Origin: Arcanobacterium_A bovis
GTDB taxonomy: Bacteria > Actinomycetota > Actinomycetes > Actinomycetales > Actinomycetaceae
Length of the DNA stretch: 64,000 bases
Strand: one strand, 5' to 3'
Assembly: GCF_042655305.1 (NCBI RefSeq)
Contig: NZ_JBHSLR010000009.1
The translations under genes and the position numbers were made by a program. Below, in pieces: positions 34,855 through 43,954 of the stretch. Position 1 is the stretch's first letter, and each line of letters opens with the position of its first letter. The notes beneath the pieces are model-generated. The model saw nothing but the letters and a program-made list of their open reading frames with translations. It was not told the origin of the DNA and did not search any database.

Positions 34855-37268
34855 GGCTTAGGGCCTTGTGAGACGACGATATCGATTGAAGCGCCTGGCG
34901 TTATCGCAGTTCCAGGTGCTGGGTTCGTAGCCACCACGGTGTTCTTGGGTTTGTCGGACCATGCGCCCGACGCCGTCACCTTGTAGCCCGCAGCACGCAA
35001 AGCCTTTGCCGCCTGGTTCATTTCCTGACCCACCACGTTAGGAACTCCAACAGGTTGATTTTGCTGGTCAGGAGTTTGCTCTTGCGCCTTCTTAGCCGGA
35101 TCTTCTTCAACAGTTGTAGTCACTGGAGCGGAAGGCGACTTGAAGGATTCATGCGGCTTTCCTGCAAGGAATGCGTTATTGAAGTCGGCAAAGGCAGATG
35201 CCGCCACGGTGCCACCATAAAGAACACTGTAGCGCCGGCCATTGACCACCACATTGAGCATCGGCTCGTTGCCAGACATATGCCCAGTCCATACTGCTGT
35301 AGCTAGCTGCGGCGTGTAGCCCACAAACCATGCATGGTAAGCGTTGTTCGCCGTACCCGTCTTACCCGCTACTGGGCGTCCACCGGCGAGACGTGCACCG
35401 GTACCACTTCCGTAACGAGCAGAAATAACTTGCTGAAGCACTGCCGTGGTGCGACGCGCAACTTCAGCTTCAATAGTTTGGCGGCAACTTGGATCTTGCT
35501 TGGCAAGCGTTTTTCCACTGCGATCTTTGATCTCAGTGAAGGAAATCGGCGTGCACATCTTTCCGTCAGCAGCGAGCGTTGCCACTGCATTTGCCATCGA
35601 AAGCGGGGTTACCGTGTTCGTTCCAAGGATCATACTGGGGTTAGGTACGAGCGGAAGCGGTTCGCCTTCTTTTGCACCGAGTTGAGCCAGTTCAGCGGCA
35701 TCCTTTGCGGTAGCAAGGGAGCCACGCTCAACACCCATATCTTTTGCGATCTTGGTGATGTCACACAGATCAAGCTGAGTTGCCATTGCGGCGAAACCTG
35801 CATTCAACGACCTTGCCGTGGTTTCAGCGACGCTACGCATACCGCCGCCTTCGCCTTCGTTGTTCTTTGGCCCGAAGGATCCCGTTGCGCTCGGCATACA
35901 GGAAATCTTCCACGCCGATGCAGGGTAGGTTTGCTCAGAAGTATTTACCTGGTCAGACGCACTCTTTCCAGCGTTAAACCACTGTGCGAGCGTGAAAATC
36001 TTGAACGTTGATCCAGCTTGAAAGCCTCCGCCGCCACCGCGCAGGCGGCCCACGTTAAGGTTGAGCTTAGTGGCATGGGGATCTTCTTTAGAAGCGTCAC
36101 CATAATTGGTGTTTTGCACCATTGCGAGGATTTTTCCTGTGCCAGGCTCGATAGCGCTCAACGAACCTTGAATCGCTGAAGGATCATTGACCGGCAGGTT
36201 AGCTGTGAGAGATTGGTAAGCGTTCGCCTGGGCTTTCGGATCAAGGGTGGTAGTGATCTCAAGACCACCGCGGTACAGCAAGCGAACACGCTCATCGCGC
36301 GATTTCCCAAAGCTCGAAGAGTTGAGGACGTCGTTCACAACCGTTTCGCAGAAATACGCTGCGTTACCTGCCGCGGCGCAACCATTTGGAGTGGGCGTAA
36401 CGTGAAGCATTTGCTGAATCGGGACGGCGATTGCGGCGTCGCGCTGTTCTTTGGTGATGTAACCAAGGCGAGCCATCTGGCTCAACACAACATCACGACG
36501 GGCTTTGGCATCCTCAGGATTTTTGATGGGATTCCAGCGGTTCGGCGCTTGGGTGATTCCGGCAAGCATTGCAGCTTGTTCGAGCGTTACTTGGCTGGCA
36601 GGAACGGAGAAGAAGTAGCGAGAAGCTGCCTCAACACCCCACTGGGATGGACCGAATTGGGCGATATTGAGGTATCCGGTGAGGATTTCATCTTTCGTAC
36701 GCTGGCGTTCGATCGCGATGGCATAGCGCGCTTCGTTGAGTTTTCGAGTAATCGTGGTGGCAGTAGCTTGGTTGATCTGTTCGGCGTCGTTAGCGATGCG
36801 CCCCTCTTCTATCAGGGCGTTCTTCACATACTGCTGGGTAATAGACGATCCACCGGCAAGATTGCCACCAGTAAAGTTGTTGAGTGCAGCGCCAATAATA
36901 CCTTGGGCGTCAATGCCGTTGTGCTGCATAAAACGTTCGTCTTCGATAGCGATGACGGCGTTTTTAATCAGTGGCGAAATGCTCTCAGAGTTTACAACGA
37001 TGCGGTTTTCTGCGTAGAAACGTGCAATTTCTGAACCGTCTGCCGCTCGGATAACCGACTGCTCTGATGGACGCGTGAAGTCAATCTTGGTGGGGAGATC
37101 ATCGAACAGTGCCAATCCAGCGTTTGCCGCGGTTCCTGCTGAAGCAACCACGGGAATTGCTGTTGCCGCTACAAGTAGACCACCGGTAATGCACAATGCG
37201 ATGAAAGAGCCTACTACCACGAGCAGCTGCACCGCATTCATGCTTTGATCACGAGAACTTTTTGCCAT
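34851..37268 (-). CDS. Bifunctional class A penicillin-binding protein with PASTA domain
   Basis: 805 residues. A membrane helix (about 12-35) is followed by a GT51 glycosyltransferase: EDERFMQHNGID and GGSSITQQYVKN hold the catalytic glutamates. The transpeptidase has SxxK in GSTFKIF, SLN as SxN, and KTGTANN. A linker with Thr, Glu and Gln precedes one C-terminal PASTA domain (about 738-802: VGVPNVVGQEMNQAAKAL). It builds and cross-links peptidoglycan. Gene order with whiB and the phosphoesterase supports a PonA2-type assignment. The ribosome binding site is weak. Confidence 0.95.
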   Translation of the reverse strand: MAKSSRDQSMNAVQLLVVVGSFIALCITGGLLVAATAIPVVASAGTAANAGLALFDDLPTKIDFTRPSEQSVIRAADGSEIARFYAENRIVVNSESISPLIKNAVIAIEDERFMQHNGIDAQGIIGAALNNFTGGNLAGGSSITQQYVKNALIEEGRIANDAEQINQATATTITRKLNEARYAIAIERQRTKDEILTGYLNIAQFGPSQWGVEAASRYFFSVPASQVTLEQAAMLAGITQAPNRWNPIKNPEDAKARRDVVLSQMARLGYITKEQRDAAIAVPIQQMLHVTPTPNGCAAAGNAAYFCETVVNDVLNSSSFGKSRDERVRLLYRGGLEITTTLDPKAQANAYQSLTANLPVNDPSAIQGSLSAIEPGTGKILAMVQNTNYGDASKEDPHATKLNLNVGRLRGGGGGFQAGSTFKIFTLAQWFNAGKSASDQVNTSEQTYPASAWKISCMPSATGSFGPKNNEGEGGGMRSVAETTARSLNAGFAAMATQLDLCDITKIAKDMGVERGSLATAKDAAELAQLGAKEGEPLPLVPNPSMILGTNTVTPLSMANAVATLAADGKMCTPISFTEIKDRSGKTLAKQDPSCRQTIEAEVARRTTAVLQQVISARYGSGTGARLAGGRPVAGKTGTANNAYHAWFVGYTPQLATAVWTGHMSGNEPMLNVVVNGRRYSVLYGGTVAASAFADFNNAFLAGKPHESFKSPSAPVTTTVEEDPAKKAQEQTPDQQNQPVGVPNVVGQEMNQAAKALRAAGYKVTASGAWSDKPKNTVVATNPAPGTAITPGASIDIVVSQGPKP

Positions 37269-37556
37269 GTACTTTAGAATACTGCCTTTGGGTGGCTTTT
37301 TCGCGTGTCTTAGCTCATTATTAGCGAATCGTTGCCAATCTGGCAGGAACTCTCATGCTCAGGGATGAATACTAGACCGATAATATTTGAGATTGGGAGT
37401 CATATATTGTAATACTTTGACATGAAAGCAATGCATTCGCAGGCACAAAGGCTGTGCCTGCCCAGATGTGCGTATTGTGAAATATCTTAGTACACTTAAA
37501 GTGATACCAGTCACGTAAGTAGCACTCAGGACTGGTCCGAAAGGAAGAGATCAACA

Positions 37557-37883
37557 ATGACGTTGGTAGACGAAGATCAAACATGGGCAGCTCAAGGTGC
37601 TTGCGCAAATGCTGATCCAGACTCACTTTTTGTGCGTGGGTCGGCGCAGCGGCAGGTGCGCCAGCTCTGCTTTAACTGCCCAGTCAGGATAATGTGCCTC
37701 GCCGATTCACTGAACTCCCAAATGCTGTTTGGAGTGTGGGGTGGCCTCACCGAGCGTGAACGTCGCGCCATTTTGCGCCGCTACCCAGACGAACAAAACT
37801 GGTTGGAACGGCTAACCACTTCGAACGATCAGCTAGCTGTTGAATTGCGGATGGGGCAAATTCCGCGTTTTGCCAGCAGCTAA
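37557..37883 (+). CDS. WhiB-family transcriptional regulator (WhiB4-like position)
   Basis: 108 residues. The four iron-sulfur cysteines C16, C38, C41 and C47 have the CxxCxxxxxC spacing, and GVWGGLTERERR (59-70) is the WhiB turn and DNA-contact motif. It binds a 4Fe-4S cluster sensitive to oxygen or NO and probably works with the sigma factor. It is divergent from the PBP, as whiB4 is from ponA2 in M. tuberculosis (from memory). AAGGAAGAG precedes the ATG by 8 bases. Confidence 0.93.
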   Translation: MTLVDEDQTWAAQGACANADPDSLFVRGSAQRQVRQLCFNCPVRIMCLADSLNSQMLFGVWGGLTERERRAILRRYPDEQNWLERLTTSNDQLAVELRMGQIPRFASS

Positions 37884-38037
37884 AAGTGGTTTGGACGGAT
37901 TGGAAGCTGTTTCAGTTGCTGAAAGCTGTTCAAACAACCAAAAGCTACACCGCCATTTCGAAGTGGGCACACACGGTTGCTGAAAAGCTGGTGCACAGAC
38001 AGTTGCTGAAAGCTGCCAGCACATCTAGCCTTAAATT

Positions 38038-38196
38038 ATGACTACTTGGGAATATGTAACTGTGCCACTACTGGTTCACAACACAAAAGCAATTCTGGAC
38101 AACTGGGGAATGGACGGCTGGGAGCTAGTCACTGTTTTGCCTGGTCCAGACGGAACTAATCCAGTTGCCTATATGAAGAGGCCAAAGAATGATTAG
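38038..38196 (+). CDS. DUF4177 family small protein
   Basis: 52 residues: MTTWEYVTVPLLVHNTKAIL then DNWGMDGWELVTVLPGPDG and ending AYMKRPKND. The W-E-Y...DGWELV pattern is that of DUF4177. M. tuberculosis has a very similar small gene (Rv3678A) next to the RidA-family Rv3678c, from memory. The stop overlaps the RidA ATG by 8 bases, which favours a translated, coupled gene. No strong ribosome binding site is seen. Function is unknown. Confidence 0.85.
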   Translation: MTTWEYVTVPLLVHNTKAILDNWGMDGWELVTVLPGPDGTNPVAYMKRPKND

Positions 38197-38647
38197 CGAG
38201 AAACTAAGCGAGCTCGGAATTGAATTACCGCAGGTGGTTGCGCCACTTGCGGCATATACTCCCGCTCAAAAGATCGGAAATACTGTGCGCACATCCGGTC
38301 AACTGCCGATGGTTGAGGGAAAATTGCCTCTTACTGGAAAAGTTGGGGCAGAAGTTACTCCCCAGCAGGCGAAAGACCTCGCTCGCATCGCGATTCTTAA
38401 CGCTCTGGCTGCTGCTTCGTCTGTAGCCGGAGGGATTGATCATATCGAGAAAATTGTTCACGTAACGGGATTCGTAGCCTCGGCTCCAGATTTTACAGGG
38501 CAGCCCGGCGTCGTCAACGGCGCATCGGAACTGCTCGGAGATCTTTTTGGCAACGACGGCGTCCACACCCGTTCGGCGATAGGCGTGAGCGTATTGCCAC
38601 TGGATGCGCCGGTGGAGATCGAGTTAACGGTGCTGGTCAAAGACTGA
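38189..38647 (+). CDS. RidA/YjgF/L-PSP family protein
   Basis: 152 residues. RidA proteins hydrolyse reactive enamine/imine intermediates or act as endoribonucleases. The fold and conserved arrangement are visible (NTVRTSGQLPMVEGKLPLTGKVG, ILNALAAASSV, VVNGASELLGDLFGNDGVHTRSAIGVSVLPLDAPVEIELTV). The arginine for substrate binding is present as HTRSAIGV. It is translationally coupled to DUF4177. The name is from homology only. Confidence 0.93.
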   Translation: MISEKLSELGIELPQVVAPLAAYTPAQKIGNTVRTSGQLPMVEGKLPLTGKVGAEVTPQQAKDLARIAILNALAAASSVAGGIDHIEKIVHVTGFVASAPDFTGQPGVVNGASELLGDLFGNDGVHTRSAIGVSVLPLDAPVEIELTVLVKD

Positions 38648-38694
38648 GTAGCGAAGCAAACTCACGCAATCTTCCGAACATAGATTTTTATAAG

Positions 38695-38769
38695 TGCCCT
38701 AACTTAGGCGATTCTTTCGACATCGCGCCCTATATGCGCGATGTACGTGTCAGAGCCTAAGTTAGGGCA
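38695..38769. repeat. 75-bp nested palindrome between ridA and crp
   Basis: TGCCCTAACTTAGGC (38695-38709) pairs perfectly with GCCTAAGTTAGGGCA (38755-38769). Inside the loop CATCGCGC (38721-38728) pairs with GCGCGATG (38736-38743). The two nested perfect arms make a cruciform-like element. It lies 48 bases after the ridA stop, but no U-tract follows. It could be a terminator or a small palindromic repeat element. Confidence 0.6.
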
Positions 38770-38823
38770 TGCGCAACCAGACTCCTCTAATAGTCTAATA
38801 GTCGGCTTTTGGTAGTAAATGCA

Positions 38824-38855
38824 GTGGTGGGCGGGAAGATGTTCCCGCCCACCAC
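38824..38855. terminator. 14-bp hairpin after crp
   Basis: GTGGTGGGCGGGAA (38824-38837) pairs perfectly with TTCCCGCCCACCAC (38842-38855) over a GATG loop, 31 bases downstream of the crp stop on the minus strand. The strong stem makes termination likely, although the tail is only weakly U-rich. Confidence 0.75.
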
Positions 38856-38886
38856 AAAGTTAGCCTCGATCAGAGTCGAATATCGT

Positions 38887-39564
38887 TCAGTGTGCGCGAC
38901 GCTGGAGTCGAGCAACTTGAATCAGCAGAACTGCACGTCCTTCAAGGCGAATCCAGCCGCGGGAGGTGAAGTCAGCAAGAGACTTATTAACAGTCTCGCG
39001 CGAAGCGCCAACGAGATGTGCGAGTTCTTCCTGAGTGAGGTCATGTGCCACGTAGATGCCCTCTGGGGTGCGCTCGCCAAAGCGCTCAGCGAGATCGAGA
39101 AGAGCCTTTGCAACACGACCCGGCACATCGGAGAACACCAGATCAGCCATCTGCTGGTTGGTGTTGCGCAAACGCAATGCGAGCTGACGCAGCATCGAGA
39201 TAGCGAGCTTTGGATGCTCCTCGATGTACTGGCGCATGTCTGCATGCGAGAGAACAAGCAGACGAGTCGGAGCAATCGCAGTAACGGTTGAAGAACGTGG
39301 CTCAAGATCGAACAGTGAAAGTTCACCGATAATTTCGCCTGGTCCGAGCACTGCGATGAGGTTCTCGCGACCGTCGTCAGCCGTGTGGGACAGCTTTACT
39401 TTTCCATCTGCGACCAAGTAAAGCCGGTCTCCGGAGTCGCCTTCCTGGAAAAGCGATTCTCCACGCTTCAGGGAGGTCTCTGACATGAGGGCAGCTAAGG
39501 CCTGGCGGTCTTCGTCGGTGAGACCTTTGAAGAGCTCGACGTTACTAAGAACGTTGGAATCCAT
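38887..39564 (-). CDS. crp: Crp/Fnr-family cAMP-responsive regulator (Crp/GlxR type)
   Basis: 225 residues from the ATG at 39564, with AGGAAGG 7 bases upstream; a frame extending to 39621 has no site. Cyclic-nucleotide-binding domain at about 10-120 with GEIIGELSLFD and PRSSTVTAI, which hold the cAMP phosphate pocket. The HTH is at about 170-200 (TQEELAHLVGASRETVNKSL). Length and position beside nth match M. tuberculosis Rv3676 (CRP), from memory. It is expected to be a global regulator. No iron-sulfur cysteines are present, so FNR is unlikely. Confidence 0.94.
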   Translation of the reverse strand: MDSNVLSNVELFKGLTDEDRQALAALMSETSLKRGESLFQEGDSGDRLYLVADGKVKLSHTADDGRENLIAVLGPGEIIGELSLFDLEPRSSTVTAIAPTRLLVLSHADMRQYIEEHPKLAISMLRQLALRLRNTNQQMADLVFSDVPGRVAKALLDLAERFGERTPEGIYVAHDLTQEELAHLVGASRETVNKSLADFTSRGWIRLEGRAVLLIQVARLQRRAH

Positions 39565-39770
39565 CCGAATTCCTTCCTTTACTTTGCGGTTATTGAAAAT
39601 CTGTACACTATCAGTGTGCACTTGTGGGAGAGGTCATATCAAGTTAAATTGTGCCATGTATTCGATGTTTTAGCATAGGTTCTGCGAAAATTAAGTGATT
39701 TTGATTCGGCTTCAGCTCGGTCATTCACAGCAACAGCAACGAAATTACAATTCCGGAAAAGGGGAGCATA

Positions 39771-40469
39771 ATGGCGAAAAAGTCGGCAAAAGAGATATTT
39801 CCGCCACGTCCCAGAGCGCTCGCCGCGCGACAACAGGCCGCACGGGAGATTACCGAGCGCTTAGCTGAGCTTTATCCGAACTCACAGTGCGCGCTCGTTC
39901 ATCGCAACGCATTCGAGCTCCTTTGTGCCACAGTTCTTTCCGCGCAGACCACTGACGCGCGCGTCAACAGCGTAACTCCCGAATTGTTCGAAACGTACCC
40001 AGACGCCGTCGCCATGGCTGGTGCCCCGCTGGAGGATCTGGAACGCATCTTGCACCCGCTAGGCTTCTTCCGAGCGAAAGCGAAGTCCCTGCGTGAGCTG
40101 TCTATTTCTTTGGTGGAGAAGTACGACGGCGAAGTGCCAGCGCAGCTTGAAAGTCTCGTTACGCTGCGCGGAGTTGGGCGCAAAACGGCAAACGTGGTGC
40201 TTGGAAATGCTTTTGACATCCCCGGAATCACTGTTGATACCCACGTCGGAAGGCTGGCACGACGCTGGGGTTGGACCCGTGAAAAAGATCCCGTAGCTGC
40301 AGAAATGGACATCGCGAAAGTACTTCCCGGGGAAAATTGGACGCTGATATGCCATCGAATCATCGATCATGGCCGTCAGGTTTGCCATTCACGCAAACCT
40401 GCCTGCTATGAATGTGGATTAGCTCAGCTGTGCCCGTCTTTTGACCTGCTCAACGGGATGAATTCCTAA
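39771..40469 (+). CDS. nth: Endonuclease III
   Basis: 232 residues. A base-excision glycosylase/AP lyase for oxidised pyrimidines. The helix-hairpin-helix LRGVGRKTANVVLG carries the catalytic lysine, VDTHVGRLARRWGW the catalytic aspartate, and CHSRKPACYECGLAQLC the 4Fe-4S ligands (C-x6-C-x2-C-x5-C). GGGGAGCATA precedes the ATG. It is divergent from crp, as in other actinobacteria. Confidence 0.97.
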   Translation: MAKKSAKEIFPPRPRALAARQQAAREITERLAELYPNSQCALVHRNAFELLCATVLSAQTTDARVNSVTPELFETYPDAVAMAGAPLEDLERILHPLGFFRAKAKSLRELSISLVEKYDGEVPAQLESLVTLRGVGRKTANVVLGNAFDIPGITVDTHVGRLARRWGWTREKDPVAAEMDIAKVLPGENWTLICHRIIDHGRQVCHSRKPACYECGLAQLCPSFDLLNGMNS

Positions 40470-40551
40470 CGCAAGAATTGGTACGCGGGTTGGTAGACGC
40501 TTCCGTCGGCTCATAGCCAACTCTTAGCCAATTTACGATGAACCAGCCAGT

Positions 40552-41466
40552 TCACAAGGAATCAAGAAATTCGAGCAAGAGCTGGGTGAACGCTTCCGGT
40601 TGTTCTTCAGGAACGAAGTGACCGGCGTCGGGAATCGTGGCACGCTCATAGCGCCCTAGCGCGAACTCGCGATCTTTGTACCAAGCGCGTTTGGGAAGTA
40701 AGGGATCAAGATCGCCGCGCACAGCCAACACCGGAATACACACCGGATTGGCCGACTCGCGCAAATATCGTCGACCCGTAAGCGATTGCTGCGCAAGCAT
40801 AGTCCACCTGAGCTGCGCCAAAGCAACGCTTGCCGCTCCCGGCAAACGCATTGCCTGCGCATAAAGGTCGGCTTGACCCGCTGCTCCACGGTTGTTTGGA
40901 GCAGACCATTCCTTGAGGAGGTTCTTCATCGAGGAAGTGCTGGTCAGGCCACGTTGTGAAATCGGCGTGATGAACGATGTGATCGCGTGACGCCAGGCTT
41001 TGAACGTGATGTGAGCGCCGAAACGGTGCAAAGTGCGTGGATGTGGCGAGGATACCGTAACTAGCCCACTGAACAGCTGCGGAGCCATCGCCACCGCAGA
41101 CCACGCCAAACCACCGCCGCGTCCATGCCCCACAAGCACCGCTTTCGAAGCACCCATTGAGCGCACAATCGCAATGAGGTCTTGACTCAAAAGGAGCGAA
41201 TCTTCCGAATGCGGAGTTTTGTCTGATCCTCCGAATCCGCGCCGGTCAATAGCGATAACCTCGTAGCCAGCAGAAGCGATCTCAGCTACTTGATTGCGCC
41301 ACGCCCACCAGTATTGTGGAAAACCATGCACGAGGATGACCAGCGGTTTTTCAGCCGAGTGCTCGCCGGCATGCACAACATGAAACTGCGCCCCGTTTGC
41401 TTGGATGAGCCGATGCTCCCACGGACCCGGAAGGGTTACGCAGGAATTATCTGCTGGTGAGGTCAC
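40552..41466 (-). CDS. Alpha/beta hydrolase (EphE-like) with an altered nucleophile elbow
   Basis: 304 residues of alpha/beta-hydrolase fold. The oxyanion region VILVHGFPQYWWAW (44-57) is typical of epoxide hydrolases and dehalogenases, and DAGHFVPEEQPE near the C-terminus supplies the catalytic histidine. The nucleophile elbow reads VGHGRGGG (112-119): the middle position, normally Asp or Ser, is glycine 115. The fold is thus intact but the classical nucleophile is not where expected. It starts by a 4-base overlap with the membrane protein upstream. It corresponds in position to the M. tuberculosis ephE gene (from memory). Confidence 0.85.
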   Translation of the reverse strand: MTSPADNSCVTLPGPWEHRLIQANGAQFHVVHAGEHSAEKPLVILVHGFPQYWWAWRNQVAEIASAGYEVIAIDRRGFGGSDKTPHSEDSLLLSQDLIAIVRSMGASKAVLVGHGRGGGLAWSAVAMAPQLFSGLVTVSSPHPRTLHRFGAHITFKAWRHAITSFITPISQRGLTSTSSMKNLLKEWSAPNNRGAAGQADLYAQAMRLPGAASVALAQLRWTMLAQQSLTGRRYLRESANPVCIPVLAVRGDLDPLLPKRAWYKDREFALGRYERATIPDAGHFVPEEQPEAFTQLLLEFLDSL

Positions 41467-42755
41467 TGATTCTGATCCTTTAGCAGCAGTTCACGACGTG
41501 CGATGGCGGCGGCTCTAACAGCGCCCCGGCGTCGTGCGCCATGCGCAACTACACCAAGGAAGAGCAGCACAAAACCCAAAATTGCGACGCGACCCGTTGC
41601 CAAATCGAGGTTCAAGTGATGCGCTACGTTTGCAGTGAAGGCATTGTAAGAGCCAATAGCTTCATCGACGCGTGCCGCAAAACGTGCCCCGCGCGTTGGC
41701 AAGAGAATCGCAATAGTGCCAGCGATGGCAACCAAAGCTCCCAAGACTTGCGCACCGAGCGACGACGCGCGCGCCACGAGGAAGATCACGAGCATCACGA
41801 CGACGCCGGCAACCAGCTCGCCCAATGCCAAGAAATTCAGCGAACCAGTATCCCACGGATTATTCTTCACCATGCCGAGACGCACGCCTGCGTCCGAAAG
41901 CAGATACCAAGCCAGTGGAAGAAGCAACAGTGTTGCGAAAAAGATTCCAATATGTGCTCCCGTGCGCGACTGTGGCTCGTCAGGCACTTCGAGGTATGCG
42001 TCGTCGCCTGGATCAGCAGACCAACGAGCCTGCCGATCGCCGTCGTGATCTGGGCCGGCAGCTTGCACGAAACCTTCGCGATTTTCCGCGTATTCAGCAT
42101 TGACCGCGGTATCCGCGCTGGCATGAGCAGCGTCGGTATTAAGAGCCCCTGCCGCAGCAGTTACAGCCATGCCGCCAGCGGCGAAACCAGTTCCAACAGA
42201 AGAAATATTTGCTTCTGCGTCATCTACACCGAGTCCGCTCGTGAAAGTTTCGTCCTGCGCGAGAGCGCGGTTACGGCTCGGACGTGCGGTATCGTCGGCG
42301 TCGTCGGCAGAATGAGCCGAGACGACGTCTACCAACGTGGCGTTCTTGCGCTCCTCATCTGGGAGAGCGTTGTAACCTTCAGAGCGCCCCTCAGCTACAC
42401 GCGAAGAATCCTCTGATGAAGTGAACAGTGGATCAGCGGCGTTACTTGAATCAGCAGGCTGCGCAGTATCGGTGCGCTCGGTGGCCAGCAAGTGCAATTC
42501 ACTACCTGCTTCGCCAGCAGAATCACCGGTGGACTCTACGTGCTTGCCTTCGGTTTCGTCGTCGGACGCGTCGTCGGCAACGGCAGCGCTGTGCGCAGAA
42601 AAAGCTTGATCCCAAGCGACAAGATCCGAATCACCATAGGAAAGTCCGGACTTCTCGGCAGCTTGAACGTCGTCTTGCTCAAGCGGTGCAAGCACGTCAT
42701 CGTCGTCAAAAGGGCGGCGCGATGCTGAGTTGTATGGATCGGTAGGTGTTGTCAC
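41463..42755 (-). CDS. Membrane protein with long acidic N-terminus (Rv3669-like position)
   Basis: About 430 residues. The start is decided by the ribosome binding site: AAGGAG lies 6 bases before a GTG at 42755, whereas it touches the ATG at 42761. Residues 1-290 are low-complexity and rich in Asp, Glu, Ala and Ser, probably disordered. The C-terminal part holds four membrane helices (about 300-410: IGIFFATLLLLPLAWYLL and following). The hydrolase downstream overlaps it by 4 bases. Function unknown. Confidence 0.8.
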   Translation of the reverse strand: MTTPTDPYNSASRRPFDDDDVLAPLEQDDVQAAEKSGLSYGDSDLVAWDQAFSAHSAAVADDASDDETEGKHVESTGDSAGEAGSELHLLATERTDTAQPADSSNAADPLFTSSEDSSRVAEGRSEGYNALPDEERKNATLVDVVSAHSADDADDTARPSRNRALAQDETFTSGLGVDDAEANISSVGTGFAAGGMAVTAAAGALNTDAAHASADTAVNAEYAENREGFVQAAGPDHDGDRQARWSADPGDDAYLEVPDEPQSRTGAHIGIFFATLLLLPLAWYLLSDAGVRLGMVKNNPWDTGSLNFLALGELVAGVVVMLVIFLVARASSLGAQVLGALVAIAGTIAILLPTRGARFAARVDEAIGSYNAFTANVAHHLNLDLATGRVAILGFVLLFLGVVAHGARRRGAVRAAAIARRELLLKDQNQ

Positions 42756-42916
42756 GGTCATCTCCTTGTGAATACTTCTTATTCGAACGCTACTTGTTTT
42801 CGTCCGCTTGCAGGAGAAAATGGCACGGCGTGGCGCGAAATTGTGGATAACTTCGGACTTTCCACAGCACTGAATTTTTTGCCGCAACGCATTTATATTT
42901 GCGCCACACTTTCCGC

Positions 42917-43954
42917 ATGAATACAAATATGACTACAAATTCAACTCAAACAAATATTGATCTCCATTCGGTTGTGTATATCGGAAACGATACGCAAACA
43001 TTCGAAGAGCTGCGAAAACTCGCCGATCTTGTGGGAGTGAGCGTAGCGCACGTGTCACGGTCAGATTTTGGCACCGGCGTGCTCCGTTTTTCTTCGATAG
43101 GCTGCGAGGACGGTTTCGTCGAAGCAAGTTTTCATGAGTTGTTTGCACCTTATTTTGCGAAAGGTACAGTTCGTCTCAATTGTCGCGACGACGCCGCTGA
43201 CGTACTCGAGCTTATGGTGGCAGTTGGTTCCACAGTGCGTGGGCGCGTAGTAGGCGTAATCGGCATGCAAGGTGGAAGCGGTGCCTCCACTCTCAGTGCG
43301 TTGATTGCCCGTACGCTGGCTCGACGTGAAAACGACGTGTCACTCGTCGATATGGATAGTTCATCAGTTGGTATCGATATGATCCTTTCGCAAGTAGATT
43401 CAACTGGGAAACGCTGGGCTGATATACGAGGTCGCGGCGCAGTGCTGGCCGGACGGCTGCGCGACTGCCTCATTCCGTGGCATGGAGTGAGCGTGCTCTC
43501 GGCCGATCATCGTGGCGGTGTACCTCTCGATAATGACCAAGGCATCAAAGTGATCGCGGCGCTCGCACAAGTGCATGCTTGGACGGTACTTGATCTACCA
43601 CGCTCGGTTATCGCTCCTACCAGCCCAGAGGCGACGTGGCTTGAATGGTGCGATTACATTGTTCTGGTTACAAAATCATCAGATCTTGCAGTTGAACAAA
43701 CACGTATCAAGCTCCAGCATGTAGGACATGGCTGCCCTGTTGCTGTGGTCGTGAGCGAAGCGCGTTCACGCAACCACCTTGCCCACATTGCCCAGACCAT
43801 CGGATCTGCACGGGTCTACAACCTGCGCCAACAACGCAACTACGCGGGCGATCTTGAACACGGACTCGCTCCCGGAGATAGGTCTCGATCCGGCACAGTG
43901 AACGATGTCAAGACACTGTGCGATCGGTTCTTATCAGAAGCGGATGAGTCATGA
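42917..43954 (+). CDS. ssd: Septum-site-determining protein (Ssd/CpaE-like ATPase)
   Basis: About 345 residues. An N-terminal domain precedes a MinD/CpaE-type ATPase: deviant P-loop GMQGGSGASTL, in which the usual lysine is alanine, then LVDMDSSSVGIDMIL and LDLPRS. The lysine-less loop is as I remember it in mycobacterial Ssd. It lies at the head of the pilus/secretion operon, as in M. tuberculosis Rv3660c. The start is uncertain: ATGs at 42917 and 42929 are both possible, and none has a clear site. The stop overlaps cpaF (ATGA). Confidence 0.88.
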   Translation: MNTNMTTNSTQTNIDLHSVVYIGNDTQTFEELRKLADLVGVSVAHVSRSDFGTGVLRFSSIGCEDGFVEASFHELFAPYFAKGTVRLNCRDDAADVLELMVAVGSTVRGRVVGVIGMQGGSGASTLSALIARTLARRENDVSLVDMDSSSVGIDMILSQVDSTGKRWADIRGRGAVLAGRLRDCLIPWHGVSVLSADHRGGVPLDNDQGIKVIAALAQVHAWTVLDLPRSVIAPTSPEATWLEWCDYIVLVTKSSDLAVEQTRIKLQHVGHGCPVAVVVSEARSRNHLAHIAQTIGSARVYNLRQQRNYAGDLEHGLAPGDRSRSGTVNDVKTLCDRFLSEADES

